This document shows positions 1 through 7,586 of a DNA stretch of 64,000 bases, one piece after another. The position numbers were made by a program, and so were the translations under genes. Location: positions 1 to 64,000 of the forward strand of contig CAYQJS010000025.1 in the NCBI GenBank assembly GCA_964417895.1. The letters are read 5' to 3'. Source of the DNA: CAYQJS01 sp964417895. Its GTDB lineage: Bacteria; Chloroflexota; UBA6077; SHYK01. The notes under the pieces are model-generated. The model was not told the origin of the DNA. It saw only the letters and a list, made by a program, of their open reading frames with translations, and did no database searches. Position 1 is the stretch's first letter; every line of letters begins with the position of its first letter.

Positions 1-49
1 GGAGGACAAAATCACTTTTGGCTTAGGGGAGGACAGAATCACTTTTGGC
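1..49. repeat. Two-copy direct repeat, 27-bp period
   Basis: Two 22-bp units (1-22 and 28-49) differ at one base and are spaced with a 27-bp period. Each has a GGAGGAC start and a CACTTTTGGC end. The layout resembles the multiple terminal repeats of some IS families, but no transposase is visible and the window starts here, so its nature is open. Confidence 0.6.
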
Positions 50-70
50 CCACATGTCCATAATACTGAC

Positions 71-98
71 TTGACGGTGGTCGGCTCGCCACTATACA
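71..98 (+). promoter_or_regulatory. Sigma70-type promoter for the first M24 gene
   Basis: TTGACG at 71-76 and TATACA at 93-98 are separated by 16 bp. The predicted start point is near 105, about 44 bp before the GTG start at 149. This is pattern recognition only. Confidence 0.55.
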
Positions 99-148
99 TT
101 CGTTATCTCCCTTAGGGGCAGGCGGAGCCGCATCTGGGAGATGTAAAC

Positions 149-1381
149 GTGGAATCGCCGGCCGAGACCTCGTGGCGGGGCTTCTCCCTCGCCGAGCGTG
201 ACCGCCGCTGGAACGCCGTGCGGCAGAACGCCGCGCGAGCTGGGCTTGATTGCGTATTTGTCCCGCTCTGCGTCGATGGCTTCAACTTGCGTCTCTCTCT
301 AGAGCAGGCGCGCGGTACGCGCTCCGATTGTCGCTACCTCACGCTCATGGAGAACGCCGCGGTCGTCCTCCCCACCGATGGACGGCCGCCCGTCGTGATC
401 AACGATCGCGGGCGCGGAAACTCATGGATAGCCGATGCGCGAGCCGCGGGGCGCAGCGGACAACGGGGCTCTTGGGGCGCCTCGATGGCCGAGGCCCTCC
501 TGGACGCCGGTATGGAGCGTGCCCGCATCGGCGTCTCGGGGCTTGTCCGCGGGAAGGTGACGCACAGCCGCGCGAATGACGGCATCGTGAATCACACCGC
601 CTACGCGGAGGTGCTCCGTCGCCTCCCGAACGCGACGTTCGAGGATGCTACCGACGTGGTCGGCTTCGCCCGCTACGTGAAGAGCGACGAGGAGATCGCG
701 TGCGTGCGGCGCGCGGCGTCGATCGTGGCGGCTGGCATCGATCAGATGGTGGCCGTGGCGCGGCCGGGCGTGGCGGAGGCGGTGCTCTACGCCCGCGTGA
801 TGACGAGGATGCTGGAGCTGGGCAGCGAGTATTACCCGCTAGCTCTTTATACCGGTCCGCTCGGGGGACACCTGCCAAGGATGGAGAACCCCCCCATCGA
901 CCGCGTCCTTCAGCCCAACTATCTCATCACCAACGAGACCGATGCGGTATGGGGCGGACTTATCGGCCAGGAGGTCCAGCCGATGGTCCTCGGGCCCGTC
1001 CCGGATGCGTATAAGCCCGTCGTCGAGCTGCAGCGCGACGTTTTCTACGCCGGTCTGGAACGGATGAAGCCGGGCACTGTGTTCCACGACTTCATAGAGT
1101 TCACTAACGGCCTCGGGGCGCAGCGGGGGATGCGAACGATGACGTTGATGCACGGCCGCGGCTACGGGAACGATGGACCGCTGCTCACGGGGCAGGACCC
1201 ACGAGCGGAGCACGTGCGCGACGTCCGGATGGAGAAGGGTAACGTCTGGGTGTGGAAACCGACGGCCTATAGCGCCGACGGCAACATCCATCACAGCTGG
1301 GGCGGCTGCGTCGTCGTCACCGAACGTGGTGGCGAGCAGTTGGTGCAGCGCACACCGGACTTGATTTCGATTCAGGAGTAG
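149..1381 (+). CDS. M24-fold (creatinase/aminopeptidase P-like) protein lacking metal ligands
   Basis: 410 aa, GTG start with GGGAG 8 bp upstream. The N-terminal creatinase-like domain is roughly residues 1-170 and the C-terminal pita-bread fold roughly 180-400. Conventional M24 metallopeptidases bind two metals through D, D, H, E, E. Here the first Asp is Asn262 (ITNET), the second position is Gly273, only His335 (LMHGRG) survives, the first Glu is Lys370 (VWKP), and the last Glu position is in a GGCVVV stretch. The protein therefore cannot carry the usual dinuclear centre. It could be a creatinase-type metal-independent hydrolase or a non-enzymatic homologue. A close paralog follows at 1485-2675, and a metal-competent relative lies at 59292-60446. 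Confidence 0.85.
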   Translation: MESPAETSWRGFSLAERDRRWNAVRQNAARAGLDCVFVPLCVDGFNLRLSLEQARGTRSDCRYLTLMENAAVVLPTDGRPPVVINDRGRGNSWIADARAAGRSGQRGSWGASMAEALLDAGMERARIGVSGLVRGKVTHSRANDGIVNHTAYAEVLRRLPNATFEDATDVVGFARYVKSDEEIACVRRAASIVAAGIDQMVAVARPGVAEAVLYARVMTRMLELGSEYYPLALYTGPLGGHLPRMENPPIDRVLQPNYLITNETDAVWGGLIGQEVQPMVLGPVPDAYKPVVELQRDVFYAGLERMKPGTVFHDFIEFTNGLGAQRGMRTMTLMHGRGYGNDGPLLTGQDPRAEHVRDVRMEKGNVWVWKPTAYSADGNIHHSWGGCVVVTERGGEQLVQRTPDLISIQE

Positions 1382-1383
1382 TC

Positions 1384-1473
1384 TGTCATTCTGAGCCAGA
1401 GGCGAAGAATCTCCGCAGCCGGTACTCTCGAGAGATCCTTCGTCGGCCCTCTAGGGGCCTCCTCAGGATGACA
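1384..1473. repeat. Dispersed palindromic repeat, TGTCATTCTGAG family
   Basis: The element begins TGTCATTCTGAG, continues through GCGAAGAATCT, and ends CCTCAGGATGACA, which is the inverted counterpart of its start. It fills the gap between the two M24 paralogs. Related copies lie at 7330-7405, 20578-20645, 30773-30900 and 34419-34463. The ribosome binding site of the next gene abuts its right end. Confidence 0.8.
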
Positions 1474-1484
1474 AAGGGGGGCAC

Positions 1485-2675
1485 ATGGAGACGCGCGGGC
1501 TGCCCGTCGGAGGGCCGATCCTCGGCATCTGGTCGGGGTACTCGGTCGCAGAGCGCGACCGGAGGTGGGCAGCGGTTCGTGAGAACGCTGCGCGGGCGGG
1601 GATCGACTGTGTTTTCGTGCCGCTCGGGAACGGCATCGATGGCCGCTATCTCACGCAGCTCCGCGCGGCGTCGGTCGTGCTGCCCACCGACGGCCGTCCG
1701 CCCATCGTTATCACGGACCGGGGCGCCATCAACGACTGGGTACCCGAGCCGCGTCACACGCGGCGGGCCTGGGCAGAAATGATGGCCGAGGCCCTGATCG
1801 ACGCGGGCATGGAGCGCGCGCGCATCGGAGTCGTCGGCCTCAGAGGCGGGAGGGTGGCCCACGTTCGCGCCATCGACGGCGTCGTGAACCACAGCTCCTA
1901 TGCCGAGGCCGTGAGGCGGCTGCCCAACGCCACCTTTGAGGACGCAACCGACGTCGTGGGCATGGTCCGCTACGTGAAGAGTGATGAGGAGATCGCCTGT
2001 CTGCGACGCTCCACGCAGATCGCTGAGGCCGGCGTCGAGGAGATGGCCGAGCTAGCGCGGCCCGGCGTCGATGAGGCCGTCCTGTATGCCCGCGTGACGG
2101 GCCGAATGCTCGAGATGGGCAGCGAGTGGGTCCCGCTGGCGATGTACACCGGGCCCATCGACGGTCCCGAGCCGGAGCGGCACACGAACCCGCCGTTGGG
2201 GCGTCGGCTCCAGGCCAACGATCTCATCACCAACGAGGTCAGCGCCTCCTTCGGGGTGCAGGTGGCGCAGGAGGACCAGCCGATTCTGCTCGGTCCTATC
2301 CCCGACGCATGGCGGCCCGTTATCGACCTCCAGCGCGAAGTCTTCGAGGCGGGCCTCGAGCGCATGAAACCGGGCACGACGTTCGGGGAACTGATCGACT
2401 TCGTGAATGGCTACGGTGCTCGCCGCGGGATGAAGACCCTCATCCTGATGCACGGCCGCGGCGCCGGGGACGATGGCCCTTTGCTCACCCCGCGCGCCCT
2501 GGGAGAAAACGTGCGCGACCTGCGCATCGAGAAGGGCAATGCCTGGGTGTGGAAACCGTACGCCATGTCTGCCGATGAGCGCATCCAGTTCGTCTGGGGT
2601 GGCGACGTTCTCGTGACGGACAGGGGTGGAGAAGCGTTGTTCAAACGACCCCACGGCATGGTGTCCATCACGTAA
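1485..2675 (+). CDS. M24-fold protein lacking metal ligands, paralog of the preceding gene
   Basis: 396 aa, ATG preceded by AAGGGGGG. It aligns along its whole length with the protein at 149-1381 (shared SLAERDRRW/SVAERDRRW, YVKSDEEIAC, RMKPGT, LMHGRG, VWKP blocks), so the two arose by tandem duplication. The metal-ligand positions are lost in the same way: Asn250 replaces the first Asp, the second is Ala, His323 is kept, and Lys357 replaces a Glu. Conservation of the same unusual residues in both copies argues for a retained function different from metallo-peptidase activity. The substrate is unknown. Confidence 0.85.
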   Translation: METRGLPVGGPILGIWSGYSVAERDRRWAAVRENAARAGIDCVFVPLGNGIDGRYLTQLRAASVVLPTDGRPPIVITDRGAINDWVPEPRHTRRAWAEMMAEALIDAGMERARIGVVGLRGGRVAHVRAIDGVVNHSSYAEAVRRLPNATFEDATDVVGMVRYVKSDEEIACLRRSTQIAEAGVEEMAELARPGVDEAVLYARVTGRMLEMGSEWVPLAMYTGPIDGPEPERHTNPPLGRRLQANDLITNEVSASFGVQVAQEDQPILLGPIPDAWRPVIDLQREVFEAGLERMKPGTTFGELIDFVNGYGARRGMKTLILMHGRGAGDDGPLLTPRALGENVRDLRIEKGNAWVWKPYAMSADERIQFVWGGDVLVTDRGGEALFKRPHGMVSIT

Positions 2676-2727
2676 CGAAAGGTCTGGTGGGCGGCGATTG
2701 CGGGCCGCCCCCAAGTGTGGGTACCCG

Positions 2728-3276
2728 ATGACACGTTTTCTTCTCAGCAGCTTACTCATCGCCGCTGCCACCGGCGCGGCGGCCTGCGGTCCGTCTCATC
2801 CACGCCAGGAGAGCGACCGAATGCAGGCTGAGGCCGCGCTGGAGCGAGGCTGGGCAGCCCACGAAGCCGGCGACTGGCGGGCAGCGGAGCGCGACTACGA
2901 CGAAGCGGCGCGGAGCGATCCTTCTTCTGCGTGGGCCTTCTACCGCCTCGGCGTCCTCGCCTCCAACAACCGCCTCCACGGAGCCGCGGAGGCACATTTC
3001 CGGCGGGCAATCGCGGTGGACCCAGGCTTCATGCCACCCCACTACGAGCTCGGCGCGCTCCATGCAGCGGCCGGGGACTTCGAAAGCGCGGCTGTTCTGC
3101 TAGAGCGCGCCGTCGATCTCGCTCCGCAGGACCCGCACGCGCGGCTTCAGTTGGGTCTGGCGTACGCGGCCCTGGGCCGTGACTCCGAGGCGGCTGCTGA
3201 GTTCGCCGCTGCCCGCGACCTCGCCGTCGAGGTCCCCGGTGTGCTCGCTTCCTCCGTGCCCGCCGAGGCCCCCTAG
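2728..3276 (+). CDS. TPR-repeat lipoprotein
   Basis: 182 aa. The ATG at 2728 is chosen over upstream in-frame starts because it opens a lipoprotein signal peptide (MTRFLLSSLLIAAATGAAAC, lipobox ending at Cys20). Roughly residues 35-165 form three to four tetratricopeptide repeats with the A..G...A.....A...P spacing (WAAHEAGDWRAAERDYDEA and RLGVLASNNRLHGAAEAHFR are examples). The protein is likely anchored on the outer face of the membrane as a protein-protein scaffold. It follows the M24 pair by about 50 bp and could be cotranscribed. The partner is unknown. Confidence 0.8.
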   Translation: MTRFLLSSLLIAAATGAAACGPSHPRQESDRMQAEAALERGWAAHEAGDWRAAERDYDEAARSDPSSAWAFYRLGVLASNNRLHGAAEAHFRRAIAVDPGFMPPHYELGALHAAAGDFESAAVLLERAVDLAPQDPHARLQLGLAYAALGRDSEAAAEFAAARDLAVEVPGVLASSVPAEAP

Positions 3277-3323
3277 CGCATCTCGGTGTAAGTGCACCGA
3301 TGGTTCATGCAAGCGGGCAGGCA

Positions 3324-3440
3324 TCCCTCTCCTGCGCGCAGCGGGAGAGGGATTGGTGAGGGCAGACCTCGACGGCCGATGATATTGGCGTTCGGCAGGG
3401 GGCCCTCACCTAACCTCTCCCATTGCGATGGGAGAGGGAT
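3324..3440. repeat. Two CCCTC/GAGGG palindromic repeats
   Basis: Hairpins at 3324-3363 (CCCTCTCC...GGGAGAGGG...GGTGAGGG) and 3403-3440 (CCCTCACC...CCTCTCCCATTGCGATGGGAGAGGG). They belong to a dispersed family also seen at 7511, 9333, 9417, 17532, 19438, 32581, 36119, 36827, 42161 and 44385. The second copy overlaps the 3' end of the glycosyltransferase gene on the - strand. Confidence 0.85.
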
Positions 3441-4866
3441 TTTGCTCCCGCCCTGCTACGCCCGGGCTCGTGAGGCGGACCAGCTCCCAGAGAACCCACA
3501 ACAGTCCCCCGGTGTGAATCATGCCGATCGCCGCGATGCCTAGCGGGGAAAACAACGTGATCTCCAGCAGTTCCGGTCGGTAAGAGCCGGCGTTCTGAAG
3601 CAGTGCGAGCGAGTAAACAGCGTACATGTTGGCGAACGACGCCACTGCCAGCACGGTGTAGCCTGCGAGCCAGCGTCGCGAGGTCGCCGCCAGAGGCAGA
3701 GCCAACGCAAAAAAGGGAAATGCGTACCGCTCGTGGATCCTGGTCGGAAGGACGAAGAGCGCCAGCGCCAGCGCGCTCATGCAGACCAGCAGCGCGATCG
3801 GGTCGTCGCGACGCCAGAGGCGCGCTGTGGCGAAGACGGTGGCTGCCGCGAACAGCAGGAGGCCAACGCTGTAGGGCGTTGCCCCGCCAAGGATCTGTGC
3901 CCCGTTGTTCGCCGTCGGGATGGCCTCCAGCGCGTGTGTCATTTGCCCCCCGTCGTACAGCCATGGAATGGCCTCCAGCGGGCGCGTTATGGGTGCGCCG
4001 CTCGCGAGGCTGAACACTGCCCACGGGTTGAAGGCGTTGACAGATAGGTAGGGATACTGATCGGCCGTCTTTCGCATGTGCTCGAGGAACCCGGTGGGCG
4101 TCTGTCGAAACAGAGCGAGGATCGCCCAGGCGGGGGCCAGACCTACGATGGCCGACGTGGCCAGACGGGTAGGCCCTGACAGGCTCCACAGCCACCGGAA
4201 GGAGCCCCCGTCTCCAACAAGCGCCGCGCCGTCGCCCGAGCGACGGAACATGTGACGCCGGATCAGCACCAGGCCGATAACGGGCGCCACGATGATGTAT
4301 TGCGGCTTGATCAGGATGGCGACGGCTCCCAGCAGCGCAGACGCCTCCGAGAATCCGGCCCCGAGGGAGAGGACCGCCATGAGCAAAACGAGGGTCCCCA
4401 GTGAATCCACCTGGCCCCATATAGCGCTGTCGAACCAGGTGATGGGATTGAGCGTGTAGATGGTGGCCGCGGCCAGGGCCGCCCGATTCCCAGCCGCGCG
4501 ACGGACGACAAGATACGCGGCTAAAGCCAGAGCCGAGTCAGCTAGAATGGCAGGGAGCTTGATGAGCAGGCGGACCACCGACGGGTCGTCGGGTGCTAGC
4601 TGGAGGGAGAGGAGCCCCAGCGGCCACAGGACCAGAAGAAACCCTGGCGGGTAGTCAGCGAAGCCTGCCGATTCGTAGTACGGCCCGGGCCCGTGGTACG
4701 CCAGCGAAAGCGCCCAGGAAGCGAATGCCTGGGGATCAAGCCAGAACCCGCTGTCCGGGAGCAACGCGTAGGCCAGGGCGAGGCGGAGAACCAGGCCGAG
4801 CGCCAGGACCGCTCCCAGCGTGGCCGCCGCCCCACGCGGACCCCGGGACCAGAGGGGAAGGCGCAC
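3406..4866 (-). CDS. GT-C family integral membrane glycosyltransferase
   Basis: 486 aa from a GTG at 4866; the open frame runs further upstream but into the divergent dehydrogenase. At least nine hydrophobic segments are visible. An acidic loop after the first helix (LDPQAF) and a DYPPGF motif fit dolichyl-phosphate-mannose or polyprenol-sugar dependent GT-C enzymes (GT39/GT87-like), which transfer a lipid-linked sugar on the outer face of the membrane. The acceptor is unknown. The last residues (NPSPIAMGEVR) and the stop codon are encoded by the palindromic repeat at 3403-3440, so the native C-terminus was probably replaced by repeat sequence. The start has no strong ribosome site and is uncertain. 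Confidence 0.75.
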   Translation of the reverse strand: MRLPLWSRGPRGAAATLGAVLALGLVLRLALAYALLPDSGFWLDPQAFASWALSLAYHGPGPYYESAGFADYPPGFLLVLWPLGLLSLQLAPDDPSVVRLLIKLPAILADSALALAAYLVVRRAAGNRAALAAATIYTLNPITWFDSAIWGQVDSLGTLVLLMAVLSLGAGFSEASALLGAVAILIKPQYIIVAPVIGLVLIRRHMFRRSGDGAALVGDGGSFRWLWSLSGPTRLATSAIVGLAPAWAILALFRQTPTGFLEHMRKTADQYPYLSVNAFNPWAVFSLASGAPITRPLEAIPWLYDGGQMTHALEAIPTANNGAQILGGATPYSVGLLLFAAATVFATARLWRRDDPIALLVCMSALALALFVLPTRIHERYAFPFFALALPLAATSRRWLAGYTVLAVASFANMYAVYSLALLQNAGSYRPELLEITLFSPLGIAAIGMIHTGGLLWVLWELVRLTSPGVAGREQNPSPIAMGEVR

Positions 4867-4905
4867 GACCCAAGTGTATTTGATGCCGCCACGAGAGGTG
4901 CTCCG

Positions 4906-6336
4906 ATGGCAGTAACGACCACGACTCCGTTCTATCTGGCGGGTAGCTGGGAGGAGGGCGACCGGCCCCTCGAGGTGCGTTACCCGTACGACGACCGGCT
5001 GGTGGGGACAACCACCTACGCTACCGCCGACCAGGCGCGACGGGCGCGTGACGCCGCGGTTGGCGCCTTCGAGGCCAACCGGCGCACTCCAGCCTACGAG
5101 CGCCGCGCCTGGCTCCAGGCCATCACCGACGGCATCCGCGCGCGGCGCGAAGAATTCGGACGCCTGATGACGCTGGAGACCGGCAAGCCGATCCGAGATG
5201 CCCTGGCTGAGGTGGACCGCGCGATTCTCACGTTCGGTACGGCGGCCGAGGAAGCGGTTCGGATCAACGGCGAAGTGATCCCCCTCGACGTGGCGCCCGC
5301 CGGTCGCGGGCGCACCGGCATCGTCCGGCGCTTCCCCATTGGGCCGATTCTGGCCATCAGTCCTTTCAACTTCCCGTTGAACCTTCCCGCCCACAAGATC
5401 GCCCCTGCCATCGCCGCGGGGAACACCGTCATCGCCAAGCCGACCTCCAAGACGCCGCTCACGCTCCTGAAGCTGGCCGAGGTGGCGCACGAGGCGGGCG
5501 TCCCAGCCGGGGTCTTCAACGTCCTTCCCATGGATCACGAGGTGACGGAGCTCCTCCTTCGAGATGACGCTATTAGCATGCTCACCTTCACCGGCTCGTC
5601 CGAAGTCGGTTGGAGCCTGAAGGCGCGCGCCGGAAAGAAGCGCGTCCTCATGGAGCTGGGCGGAAACGCAGCCGTCATCGTGGACCGTGACGCTGACATC
5701 CGCCACGCTGCGCAGCGCATCGTCGCGGGGGGCTTTGTCTTCGCAGGACAGACCTGTATCTCGGTCCAGCGAGTGCTGGCCCACGAGCGGATCTTCGAGC
5801 CTCTGGCTCGGAACATCGTCGAATTAACAGAGAAGCTGGTGCTGGGCGATCCCTTGGAGCCCACGACCGACGTGGGGCCCGTTATCGACAATGACGCCGC
5901 GGAGCGCATCGGCGCGTGGCTAAAGGAGGCGGTGGAGGCCGGGGCGCGCGTGCTGATAGGCGGCGAGGCCGATGGGCGCATGCTGCAGCCGACCGTGCTC
6001 GCCGACGCGCCACCGGCCACACGCATCTGTCGAGAGGAGGCGTTCGCGCCGCTGGTGAACCTCTCGTCCTTCGCCGACTTCCACGAGGCGCTGCGCCAGG
6101 CCAACAGCACGGCCTATGGATTGCAGGCCGGCGTCTTCACCCAGTCCCTGGACCACGTGCTCGACGCTTTTGATGAGCTCGAGGTGGGCGGCGTCATGGT
6201 GAACGAGGTTTCCAACTGGCGCATCGACCCGATGCCCTACGGCGGCGTGAAGGACTCCGGTTTCGGCCGCGAGGGACTGCGCTTCGCGATTCAGGAGATG
6301 ACCGAGCCGAAGCTCCTGGCCATCAACAGGGTGTAG
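4906..6336 (+). CDS. NAD(P)-dependent aldehyde dehydrogenase
   Basis: 476 aa, ATG with GAGAGGTG 5 bp upstream. This is a complete aldehyde dehydrogenase family protein: cofactor-binding region with SPFNFPLNL and AKPTSKTPL, FTGSSEVG, catalytic base Glu250 in MELGGN, nucleophile Cys284 in FAGQTCIS, and the C-terminal PYGGVKDSGFGREG. It oxidises an aldehyde to a carboxylate in the cytoplasm. The subgroup resembles lactaldehyde, succinate-semialdehyde or phosphonoacetaldehyde dehydrogenases, but the substrate cannot be fixed by eye. Its start is 39 bp from that of the divergent glycosyltransferase, and it is convergent with a DHDPS-fold gene downstream. Confidence 0.92.
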   Translation: MAVTTTTPFYLAGSWEEGDRPLEVRYPYDDRLVGTTTYATADQARRARDAAVGAFEANRRTPAYERRAWLQAITDGIRARREEFGRLMTLETGKPIRDALAEVDRAILTFGTAAEEAVRINGEVIPLDVAPAGRGRTGIVRRFPIGPILAISPFNFPLNLPAHKIAPAIAAGNTVIAKPTSKTPLTLLKLAEVAHEAGVPAGVFNVLPMDHEVTELLLRDDAISMLTFTGSSEVGWSLKARAGKKRVLMELGGNAAVIVDRDADIRHAAQRIVAGGFVFAGQTCISVQRVLAHERIFEPLARNIVELTEKLVLGDPLEPTTDVGPVIDNDAAERIGAWLKEAVEAGARVLIGGEADGRMLQPTVLADAPPATRICREEAFAPLVNLSSFADFHEALRQANSTAYGLQAGVFTQSLDHVLDAFDELEVGGVMVNEVSNWRIDPMPYGGVKDSGFGREGLRFAIQEMTEPKLLAINRV

Positions 6337-6414
6337 CGGGGATTGCGGATTGCGGATTGCGGATTTGGCCGCGTGGCCCCATTCCGCAATCAGCAATCAT
6401 TAGTCAGCAATCCC
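6337..6414. repeat. Dispersed repeat, GGATTGCGGATT family
   Basis: Tandem GGATTGC units followed by ATTCCGCAATC and further AGCAATC units form an inverted repeat. A related copy lies at 16418-16490 between two tRNA genes. The right end overlaps the stop codon and last codons of the - strand gene that ends at 6400. Confidence 0.75.
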
Positions 6415-7305
6415 ATGGGTTTCCAGGAACTGGCCGATGGCGGCGTAGTCCGAGTCCGGTAGCCTCCCCCAGGGGCCAGCCGGCCTCCCGAGGTCGATGC
6501 CCAGGTGGCGCATCGCGGCCTTCATGACCGGCGGCAGGCCGTAGCGGCGCCAGCGACTTGGGAACAAGCTCAGGATCCTCTGCCACTCCACGGCGCGCTC
6601 CATATCGCCCGCGCGAAAGGCCCGCACTACCTCCGCACCGACACGCGCTGCCGGCGGTGGCATCGCCGCGCCCGAGCCCCCGAGCGTGAGGTTGATGAGC
6701 AGCGACTCGATGGTCGTGAAATAGCGGGCGGTGCCGCGACGGCCGATCTCCTCCGCCAGCCGGCTGATGCGTGTGATGTCCCCGGACATCTCCACGATGT
6801 AGGGCAGGTTGAAGACGTCGGCCATGCGGAGAAACGTGGGTATGGCAGCATCGGTTCCGGTTCTTCGGTTTTGATAGAGGCAGATCGGAAGCGGGCTGCA
6901 GCGGGCGATCTCGGCGACGTAGTCGTAGAGCTCATCGGCGTCCGGGTCGCCCCCCCAGAGGCGAATCGGCATGAGCAGCATCGCGATGTCCGCGCCGACC
7001 GCCTTCGCGTGCTCCGCTAGCTCGATGGCGCGCTCGGGCGCGGGGTGCGAGATGCCCAGGACCACGGGGATACGATGACCCACCATCTGCGCGCCGGCCG
7101 CCATCAGCTCCCTGCGCTGGGCCCAGTCCAGCATGGTGTACTCGGCATCCTCGGTGGCGGCGATAGCGATGGCGTTCGCCCGGCACTCGTCGACGATGTA
7201 GTCGATCTCGCGCTGGAGGGGCCCGAGCGCCACCCGCCCCTCCTGGTCGAAGGGAGTGAGGCAGGTGGCGATCACGCCGCTGATATCGGGGCCGGTGCCA
7301 GCCAT
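6400..7305 (-). CDS. Dihydrodipicolinate synthase-fold protein without the Schiff-base lysine
   Basis: 301 aa from ATG 7305 (GGGGTG upstream); an alternative ATG at 7335 adds ten residues. It is a TIM-barrel member of the DapA/NanA class I aldolase family, recognisable from GVIATCLTPFD, EREIDYIVDEC-like and PPVMKAAMRHLG blocks. The Tyr of the catalytic relay is present (CLYQNR). The lysine that forms the Schiff base with pyruvate or a keto acid is Val171 (YIVEMSG), whereas the paralog at 42140-43078 keeps Lys182 (YFKESS). Lysine-dependent aldolase chemistry is therefore not expected. The last residues and stop come from the repeat at 6337-6414. Confidence 0.85.
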   Translation of the reverse strand: MAGTGPDISGVIATCLTPFDQEGRVALGPLQREIDYIVDECRANAIAIAATEDAEYTMLDWAQRRELMAAGAQMVGHRIPVVLGISHPAPERAIELAEHAKAVGADIAMLLMPIRLWGGDPDADELYDYVAEIARCSPLPICLYQNRRTGTDAAIPTFLRMADVFNLPYIVEMSGDITRISRLAEEIGRRGTARYFTTIESLLINLTLGGSGAAMPPPAARVGAEVVRAFRAGDMERAVEWQRILSLFPSRWRRYGLPPVMKAAMRHLGIDLGRPAGPWGRLPDSDYAAIGQFLETHGIAD

Positions 7306-7329
7306 GTTGCAGCACCCCGTGTGAGCGTC

Positions 7330-7405
7330 TGTCATTCTGGAGGGCTTCAGCCCGAAGAATCTGCACCCACAAAGGTCGGATTCTTTGCTCGGCTCAGAAT
7401 GACAC
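7330..7405. repeat. Dispersed palindromic repeat, TGTCATTCTGAG family
   Basis: Starts TGTCATTCTGGAG and ends GCTCAGAATGACAC in inverted orientation, with GAAGAATCTGC inside. It lies just upstream of the DHDPS-fold gene start. Confidence 0.75.
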
Positions 7406-7510
7406 ATAGTGTAGCGGGAGTGAAATGCCTGAACGATTTCGCACCCGGTTCGGTTGGACAGCCGAGCGCTCCGACAGATATCGTTCCTAGCAGTCGTGGG
7501 TTGGGGTGAC

Positions 7511-7562
7511 CACCCCCCTCCCTAACCCTCCCCCTCAAGGGGGGAGGGGACAAGGGGGAGGG
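7511..7562. repeat. CCCTC/GAGGG palindromic repeat
   Basis: CCCCCCTCCCTAACCCTCCC followed by its complement GGGGGGAGGGG and GGGGGAGGG. It sits 24 bp upstream of the binding-lipoprotein start and could form a hairpin in its 5' untranslated region. Confidence 0.8.
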
Positions 7563-7586
7563 ATAAAAACCGAAGGAGCACGAAGG

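Noticed and set aside
4867..5784. N-terminal extension of the glycosyltransferase frame by 306 codons
   Set aside because: It runs antisense through the aldehyde dehydrogenase and carries no membrane or catalytic motif; the GTG at 4866 fits better.
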